NCBI RefSeq assembly: GCF_041435115.1
Contig: NZ_CP108046.1
Coordinates: forward strand, 1,240,001 to 1,304,000
Length of the DNA stretch: 64,000 nucleotides
Direction: 5' to 3'
From: Streptomyces sp. NBC_00289
Lineage (GTDB): Bacteria > Actinomycetota > Actinomycetes > Streptomycetales > Streptomycetaceae
Below are positions 58,005 through 64,000 of the stretch, in pieces. The position numbers and the translations under genes were made by a program. Under the pieces are notes generated by a model. It saw only the letters and a program-made list of their open reading frames with translations, was not told the DNA's origin and did no database searches. Positions within the stretch are counted from its first letter, which is position 1; the number at the start of each line of letters is the position of its first letter.

Positions 58005-60689
58005 ATGGTCCGTTACGTGTACGACTTCGCAGAGGGCGGCCGTGACCTCGCCGACCTGCTCGGCGGCAAGGGCGCGAACCTGGCCGAGATGACCCGGCTG
58101 GGGCTGCCGGTCCCGCCGGGTTTCACCGTGACCACCGAGGCATGCCGTGTCTTCCTCGCCACCGGCACCGAGCCGGACGGTCTGGCCGGTGAGATCTCCG
58201 GGCGCCTGGTGGCACTGGAGCAGGTCGCGGGACGGCGGCTGGGGCAGCCCGACGACCCGCTGCTGCTGTCCGTCCGCTCCGGGGCACGGTTCTCCATGCC
58301 CGGCATGATGGAGACGATCCTCGACATCGGCCTCGGCGACGACTCCGTCATCGGCCTGGCGAAGGTTTCGGGGAACGAACGCTTCGCCTGGGACTCCTAC
58401 CGTCGCCTTGTCCAGATGTTCGGCACCACCGTCATGGGCGTCGACGGCTCCCTGTTCGAGAACGCCATGGCCGACCTCAAGCGGCGTCGGGGCGCGAAGA
58501 ACGACCCGGGCCTGAACGCCGTGGACCTGACCTGGCTCGTCGGGGCGTACAAGGACCTGATCCGTCGGGAGACCGGCGAGGACTTCCCGCAGTCCCCGGA
58601 CGAGCAGCTGCGCCGGGCCGTCCTCGCCGTCTTCGAGTCCTGGAACGGCGAGCGCGCCCGGCTCTACCGTCGGCGCGAGCACATCTCCGAGGACCTGGGT
58701 ACCGCGGTCAACGTGCAGACCATGGTCTTCGGCAACCTCGGGGCCGACTCCGGCAGCGGCGTCGCCTTCACCCGCGACCCGGCTACGGGGCGGCCCGGGC
58801 TGTACGGCGACTACCTGGCGAACGCGCAGGGCGAGGACGTCGTCGCCGGCATCCGCAACACCGTCCCGCTGACCGCGCTGGCAGATCTGGATCCGGTCTC
58901 GTACGAGCAACTGTGCAGCTACCTGGGGACGTTGGAGACCCTCTACCGGGACCTGTGCGACATCGAGTTCACCATCGAGCGCGGCCGGCTGTGGATGCTG
59001 CAGACCCGGGTGGGCAAGCGCACCGCCGAGGCGGCGTTCGCCATCGCCGCCGAACTGGCCGACGAGCACCTGATCACCGCCGACGAGAGCCTGGCACGCG
59101 TCAGCGGGGACGGCCTCGCCCGGCTGATGTTCCCCCGGTTCGACACCTCGGCCGTCGGCGAGGCGCTCGCACACGGCCTCCCGGCCTCGCCGGGCGCGGC
59201 CGTGGGGGCCGCGGTGTTCGACTCCGCCGAAGCCGTCCGCCGGGCCACCACCGGCGAGAAGGTCGTCCTGGTACGCCAGGAGACCACTCCCGACGACCTG
59301 CCCGGGATGATCGCCGCACAGGCGGTGCTGACCAGCCGCGGCGGCAAGACCAGCCACGCGGCCGTGGTCGCCCGTGGCATGGGCACGGTGTGCGTGTGCG
59401 GTGCCGAGGAACTGAGCGTGGAGCTCGGGGCGCGCCGCTTCACCGTGGGCGGCACCGTCGTCGAAGAGGGCACGGTCGTCTCCGTCGACGGCTCCGAGGG
59501 CGCCGTGTACCTGGGTGCCGCTCCGCTGGTCGACTCCGTGGTGATGCGGTACTTCGAGACGGGTGAACGGCAGGACGGGCTGGTCGAGGCCGTGGCCGGC
59601 GCCATGGAACGGGCCGACTGCGTCCGGCGGCTGGAAGTGCGGGCGAACGCCGACACCCCCGAGGACGCCGCCCGGGCCCGGCGGTTCGGCGCGCAGGGCG
59701 TCGGACTGTGCCGCACGGAGCACATGTTCCTAGGCGAGCGCCGCAAGCTGGTCGAGGCGATGATCCTGGCCCGCGACGAGACGGAGCGCGAGGCGGCACT
59801 GAGTGCGCTGCTGCCGCTCCAGCGGCAGGACTTCATCGGCATCCTGGAGGCGATGGACGGTCTGCCGGTCACCATCCGGCTCATCGACCCGCCCTTGCAC
59901 GAGTTCCTGCCCGACCGCACCGAGCTCGCCGTGCGCATCGCCACCGCCGAGGCCCAGGGCAGCGTGCCCGGCCCGCACGACGCGGAACTCCTCGACGCCG
60001 TCGACCGGATGCACGAGGAGAACCCGATGCTCGGTCTGCGTGGTGTCCGTCTGGGCCTGGTCGTGCCAGGACTGGTCGCCATGCAGGTGCGGGCCATCGC
60101 CGAGGCGGTCGTGGAACGCACAAGGGCCGGGGGCTCCCCGGAGGCGGAGATCATGGTGCCGCTGGTCGGCGCCGTCGAAGAACTGCGCATCGAGCGCGAG
60201 GAAGTGGAACGAGTCCTGGCCGAGGTCTCCAAGGAGTCCGGTGTCCCCGTGCACTGCCCGGTCGGCACCATGATCGAACTGCCCCGGGCCGCGCTGACGG
60301 CCGGCCGGATCGCCGAGGAGGCGGAGTTCTTCTCCTTCGGCACCAACGACCTCACCCAGACCACCTGGGGCTTCTCCCGCGACGACGTCGAGGCCGCCTT
60401 CTTCTCCGCCTACCTCGACAAGGGCATCTTCGCCACCTCACCGTTCGAGACCCTCGACCGCGACGGAGTGGGACGCCTCGTCCGGATGGCGGTCGCCGAA
60501 GGCCGCGCCGCGCGCCCCGGTCTGAAGATCGGCGTCTGCGGCGAGCACGGCGGGGATCCCGACTCCGTCCACTTCTTCCACACCGCGGGACTGGACTACG
60601 TCTCCTGCTCGCCGTTCCGCGTCCCGGTCGCACGCCTGGAGGCCGGACGGGCCGCGCTCCCCGAGACGGGGGCGAGCGACAGCACGTGA
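58005..60689 (+). CDS. ppdK: pyruvate, phosphate dikinase
   Basis: An 894-aa enzyme that interconverts pyruvate + ATP + Pi and PEP + AMP + PPi. Domains in order are the ATP-grasp nucleotide-binding part (LLGGKGANLAEMTRLGLPVP; SVRSGARFSMPGMMETILDI), the swivelling domain with phospho-His H451 in RGGKTSHAAVVARGMG, and the PEP-binding barrel with catalytic C845 in GVCGEHGGDP. The length is normal. ATG 58005 follows GAGGAG. In this cluster it may save energy in low oxygen by using PPi or by gluconeogenic flux. Confidence 0.93.
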   Translation: MVRYVYDFAEGGRDLADLLGGKGANLAEMTRLGLPVPPGFTVTTEACRVFLATGTEPDGLAGEISGRLVALEQVAGRRLGQPDDPLLLSVRSGARFSMPGMMETILDIGLGDDSVIGLAKVSGNERFAWDSYRRLVQMFGTTVMGVDGSLFENAMADLKRRRGAKNDPGLNAVDLTWLVGAYKDLIRRETGEDFPQSPDEQLRRAVLAVFESWNGERARLYRRREHISEDLGTAVNVQTMVFGNLGADSGSGVAFTRDPATGRPGLYGDYLANAQGEDVVAGIRNTVPLTALADLDPVSYEQLCSYLGTLETLYRDLCDIEFTIERGRLWMLQTRVGKRTAEAAFAIAAELADEHLITADESLARVSGDGLARLMFPRFDTSAVGEALAHGLPASPGAAVGAAVFDSAEAVRRATTGEKVVLVRQETTPDDLPGMIAAQAVLTSRGGKTSHAAVVARGMGTVCVCGAEELSVELGARRFTVGGTVVEEGTVVSVDGSEGAVYLGAAPLVDSVVMRYFETGERQDGLVEAVAGAMERADCVRRLEVRANADTPEDAARARRFGAQGVGLCRTEHMFLGERRKLVEAMILARDETEREAALSALLPLQRQDFIGILEAMDGLPVTIRLIDPPLHEFLPDRTELAVRIATAEAQGSVPGPHDAELLDAVDRMHEENPMLGLRGVRLGLVVPGLVAMQVRAIAEAVVERTRAGGSPEAEIMVPLVGAVEELRIEREEVERVLAEVSKESGVPVHCPVGTMIELPRAALTAGRIAEEAEFFSFGTNDLTQTTWGFSRDDVEAAFFSAYLDKGIFATSPFETLDRDGVGRLVRMAVAEGRAARPGLKIGVCGEHGGDPDSVHFFHTAGLDYVSCSPFRVPVARLEAGRAALPETGASDST

Positions 60690-60846
60690 CACGGGGCGGT
60701 CTCCCTCAGGGGAGGCCGTCGCGGGCGTCGGCAGCACCATGTGCCCCAGGTTGCCGCCCGCCGAGCCGGTGGACGGGCCGCTCTCCCGGCACGGAACTCC
60801 CGGCCCCTGTTCCCACCGAGGGGCGACGAGAAAGGAAGTGGGTGAC

Positions 60847-61554
60847 ATGGCCCGCATCGTTGGTGAGGTGATGACCGTCGACGTCGTCGAGGCGCACCCG
60901 GAGACGTCGTTCAAAGACGTCGTGCGGCTGCTGGACCGGCACCGGATCAGCGGGCTGCCCGTCGTGGATGACGACGACAAGGTCGTGGGGGTGATCTCCG
61001 AGACCGATCTGATCCACCGCCAGACCGCCCAGCCGACGGGTACAGGGGCACGGCGGTTTCGGATGCTCCCGCTGGGACGCGCCGCCCGTCGCGCCGATGC
61101 CCTCGCCCGCGCGGGTACGGCGGCGGAGCTGATGTCGACGCCCGCGATCACCGTGCATCCGGAACAGCGGATCGCGGACGCCGCGCGCGTGATGGAGCGT
61201 CGCGGCGTCGAGCGCCTGCCGGTCGTGGACGAGGAGGACCGGCTGATCGGCATCGCCACCCGGCGCGACCTGCTGCGGGTGTTCCTCCGCACGGACGACG
61301 AGATCCGTCAGGAGGTCCACGCCGAGGTGATGCCCCGCGCCCTCGGGCTGCCGGCCCACGGCGTGGCCGTCTCGGTCCGGGACGGCATGGTGACGCTGGA
61401 AGGGGCTGTGCAACACCGCAGCGACATTCCGCTCGCGATCCGGCTGACGTACCGAGTGGACGGGGTGGTCGGTGTCGTCAACGGCCTGACCTTCCGCGTC
61501 GACGACACCCGCCCGTCCGAGAAGCCTCCCGCCCCCGGTCCCCGGCACGACTAG
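60847..61554 (+). CDS. CBS-CBS-BON domain protein
   Basis: A 235-aa cytosolic protein. Two CBS motifs (about 8-60, VVEAHPETSFKDVVRLLDRH; about 95-150, AITVHPEQRIADAARVMERR) form a Bateman module that binds adenine nucleotides. A BON domain follows (about 160-220, VSVRDGMVTLEGAVQHRSDI). Such proteins are common in hypoxia and dormancy clusters. ATG 60847 follows AAGGAAGTGGG. It lies 157 nt after ppdK. Confidence 0.86.
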   Translation: MARIVGEVMTVDVVEAHPETSFKDVVRLLDRHRISGLPVVDDDDKVVGVISETDLIHRQTAQPTGTGARRFRMLPLGRAARRADALARAGTAAELMSTPAITVHPEQRIADAARVMERRGVERLPVVDEEDRLIGIATRRDLLRVFLRTDDEIRQEVHAEVMPRALGLPAHGVAVSVRDGMVTLEGAVQHRSDIPLAIRLTYRVDGVVGVVNGLTFRVDDTRPSEKPPAPGPRHD

Positions 61555-61567
61555 AGCCGCGACAAGC

Positions 61568-61581
61568 GGGACATCCGGCCC
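61568..61581. promoter_or_regulatory. OsdR/DosR-like box upstream of adhE
   Basis: GGGACATCCGGCCC (GGGAC-N4-GGCCC), 175 nt upstream of the adhE start. Further GGGAC/GTCCC elements follow at 61611-61625 and 61663-61674 (GGGAACGGTCCC). A candidate from the shared pattern, not confirmed. Confidence 0.45.
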
Positions 61582-61756
61582 GGCCGGCCTGGGGCCGGTC
61601 AGCCCTTCGCGGGGACCAACGGGACCTGGGTGGGAAGAGGGCGACGAGAGACGCTGCTGGTGGGAACGGTCCCCGTCACATCCCCACGGTTCCGCTCCCC
61701 CTTCCCGCACCGCCACCCGTGCGGCGCGGCCCTTCCGACGACGGAGGCTCGCCCAG

Positions 61757-64000
61757 ATGACCCGCCACGACGACCGCAGCGCGACCACCGGCCCCGCCGC
61801 CACGCCCTCCGACACCGTCATCGCGGTGGACCGGCTGGTGACGAACGGTCTCAAGGCGCTGACCGACTACGAGGCGCTCGATCAGGAGCAGGTCGACCAC
61901 ATCGTGAAGAAGGCCTCGGTCGCTGCCCTGGACCAGCACACCGCGCTCGCGCTGCTCGCGGTGGAGGAGACCGGGCGCGGCGTCTTCGAGGACAAGGCCG
62001 CCAAGAACATGTTCGCGTGCGAGTACGTCACGCACAGCATGGGCCCGATGAAGACCGTCGGCGTCATCGCCCGCGACGACATCGACGACATGATCGAGGT
62101 GGCCGAGCCCGTCGGTGTGGTCTGCGCGGTCACGCCCGTCACCAACCCGACCTCCACCACGATCTTCAAGGCGCTGATGGCGCTGAAGACCCGCAATCCG
62201 GTGGTGTTCGCCTTCCATCCCTCCGCCCAGCGCTGCAGCGCGCAGGCGGCCCGCGTCGTGCGCGACGCGGCGGTCGCCGCAGGCGCGCCCGAGCACTGCG
62301 TGCAGTGGATCGAGACCCCGTCCGTCGAAGCGACCGGCACCCTGATGCGGCACCCCGGCGTCTCCCTGATCCTCGCCACCGGCGGCAACGCCATGGTGAG
62401 GGCCGCCTACTCGGCCGGAAAGCCGGCCCTCGGCGTGGGGGCCGGCAACGTGCCCGCCTATGTCCACCGGAGCGCGGATGTGCGCCGGGCCGTCAACGAC
62501 CTGGTGCTGTCCAAGTCGTTCGACAACGGCATGATCTGCGCCTCCGAGCAGGCCGTCATCCTGGACGAGGAGATCCACGACGCGGTCCTCGCCGAATTCC
62601 GCACCCTGCACGCCCACGTGGCCACCGCCGAGGAGAAGGCGAAGCTGGAGACGTACCTATTCCCCATAGGCGCCGCCGGTTCGGGATGTGAGCCCAAGGT
62701 CAACTCCGCGGCCGTCGGGCAGAGCCCGTCCTGGATCGCCGAGCAGGCCGGATTCTCCGTTCCGGAGAACACCTCGCTCATCCTGGTCGAGGCCGACCGG
62801 GTCGGCCCGCAGGAGCCCCTCACCCGGGAGAAGCTCTGCCCCGTCCTCGCCGTCCTTCGCGCCGGCTCCGTGCAGCAGGGCTTCGACCTGGCCGCCGACA
62901 TGGTCGCCTTCCACGGGCAGGGCCACAGCGCCGTCATCCACACCGGGGACCTCGGACTGGCCGAGTCCTACGGAAGGCGCATGAAGACCGTACGGATCAT
63001 CGTCAACGCCCCCTCCTCACAGGGCGCGATCGGCGGCATATACAACAGCCTGCTGCCGTCGCTGACGCTGGGCTGTGGCTCCTGGGGCAGCACGTCGGTG
63101 TCCAACAACGTCTCCGCCGCCCAGCTGCTGAACGTCAAGCGCGTGTCCATGCGTCGCAACAACCTGCAGTGGTTCAAGGTCCCCCCGAAGATCTACTTCG
63201 AGCCGCAGGCCATCCGCTACCTCGCCTCCATGCCGGACGTCCACCGCGTCACCGTCGTCACCGACGCGACCATGACCCGCCTCGGCTTCGTCGACCGGGT
63301 CGAGCGTGTACTGCGGCGACGCCGGGAGCCCGTCACCATCCAGGTCATCGACAACGTCGAGCCCGAGCCCAGCATCGACTCCGTCCGGCGCGGCGCCCGC
63401 CTCATGGGCGACTTCCGCCCCGACACCATCATCGCCCTCGGTGGCGGCTCCCCCAGGACGCGGCCAAGGTGATGTGGCTGCTGTACGAGCAGCAGGCCGA
63501 GGGCAAGGACGTCGACTTCGCCGACATGCGGCACAAGTTCTCCGACATCCGCAAGCGCGCCTTCCGCTTCCCCGTCCTGGGCAAGCTGGCCCGTCTGGTG
63601 TGTATCCCCACCACGTCCGGCACCGGCGCCGAGGTGACCCCGTTCGCCGTCATCTCCGACCCCGCGACCGGCAAGAAGTACCCGCTGGCCGACTACGCGC
63701 TCACGCCGAGCGTGGCCATCGTCGACCCGCTGCTCACCACCGGACTGCCCCGCGCGCTGGCCGCCGACAGCGGCTTCGACGCCCTCACCCACGCCATCGA
63801 GGCGTACGTGTCCGTGTACGCGAACGACTTCACCGACGGCCTCGCCCTGCACGCGATCCGGCTGGTCTTCGACAACATCGAGGCGGCGGTCAACGACCGC
63901 GCGGCCCGGCCCCGGGCACAGGAGAAGATGCACAACGCCGGCACCCTCGCCGGCATGGCGTTCGGCAACGCCTTCCTCGGCATCGTCCACGCCATGTCTC
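61757..64000 (+). pseudogene. adhE: bifunctional aldehyde-alcohol dehydrogenase AdhE, frameshifted, 3' end outside the window
   Basis: The N-terminal part is a CoA-acylating acetaldehyde dehydrogenase (GVVCAVTPVTNPTSTTIFKA; catalytic Cys in FDNGMICASEQAVI). The C-terminal part is an iron-dependent alcohol dehydrogenase (IIALGGGSP; then in another frame CIPTTSGTGAEVTPFAVISD and FDALTHAIEAYVS). The frames separate after GGGSP. There a TCCCCCAGGAC (63449-63459) stands where TCCCCCATGGAC is expected, so one T is missing after 63455. As written the first frame ends at 63472. It could be a real mutation or a sequencing error next to a C5 run. The intact enzyme would reduce acetyl-CoA to ethanol under low oxygen. 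Confidence 0.8.

Noticed and set aside
57846..59723. 625-aa minus-strand open frame opposite ppdK
   Set aside because: Antisense shadow; ppdK is unambiguous on the plus strand.

Overview
The window is high-GC actinobacterial DNA and almost certainly comes from a Streptomyces chromosome, probably an accessory or arm region. The signs are GC-biased third codon positions, GTG/TTG starts, leaderless transcripts, MsiK-style sugar importers without their own ATPase, and many SpoIIE-type phosphatases, GAF/PAS/ANTAR proteins and universal stress proteins. No rRNA, tRNA or CRISPR array was found. Family names rest on motif recognition by eye, because no database search was possible.

Region 1 (1-6.8 kb) holds two self-regulated detoxification-type pairs. 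The first is a class A FAD monooxygenase divergent from a TetR regulator, with operator palindromes overlapping both promoters. The second is a two-domain alpha/beta hydrolase divergent from a MerR regulator across a 19-bp-spacer promoter. An IS5-type transposase remnant, a membrane glutaredoxin and a carboxymuconolactone-decarboxylase-like protein lie around them.

Region 2 (6.8-14.8 kb) is the most unusual part. It is a minus-strand run of an EACC1-type protein, a membrane-anchored caspase-like protease, a cytosolic subtilase, a 106-aa unknown protein and a cytosolic M14 carboxypeptidase. Three of the four junctions overlap by 4 nt. A HAD-like protein, a 72-aa unknown protein and a thermolysin-like metalloprotease flank it. 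It looks like a caspase-centred proteolytic conflict or regulated-death cassette.

Region 3 (15-29.8 kb) is sugar sensing and alpha-mannan use. A XylFGH-like importer faces a GAF-PAS-GAF-SpoIIE-ATPase protein that is translationally coupled to a second XylF-like lipoprotein, suggesting a periplasmic sugar sensor wired to a phosphatase. Next comes a mannan locus: GH76 endo-mannanase, LacI regulator, a three-gene ABC importer and a GH125 exo-mannosidase. Five copies of a GGNNACGTTTCC operator tie it together.

Region 4 (30.2-36 kb) is a nested transposon pile. An IS200/IS605 element interrupts a DUF6215-like gene. An IS1182-type element sits in its end hairpin, and an IS4-type element splits its tnpB. 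Target duplications and reading frames allow the original genes to be reconstructed.

Region 5 (36-49 kb) contains a DUF4328 protein, a cytidine/blasticidin-type deaminase, a Sir2 deacylase, a secreted amidase, a STAS-ANTAR-GAF protein next to a PAS-SpoIIE-ATPase-STAS protein, an ArsR regulator, a roadblock protein, an MFS exporter and small membrane proteins.

Region 6 (49-64 kb) resembles the hypoxia/dormancy (OsdR/DosR-like) clusters of Streptomyces. It has three universal stress proteins, a GH65 phosphorylase with beta-phosphoglucomutase, a broken Hsp20 gene, a DevS/OsdK-like GAF histidine kinase, pyruvate phosphate dikinase, a CBS-CBS-BON protein, and an AdhE-type aldehyde-alcohol dehydrogenase that carries a one-base frameshift and runs off the window.
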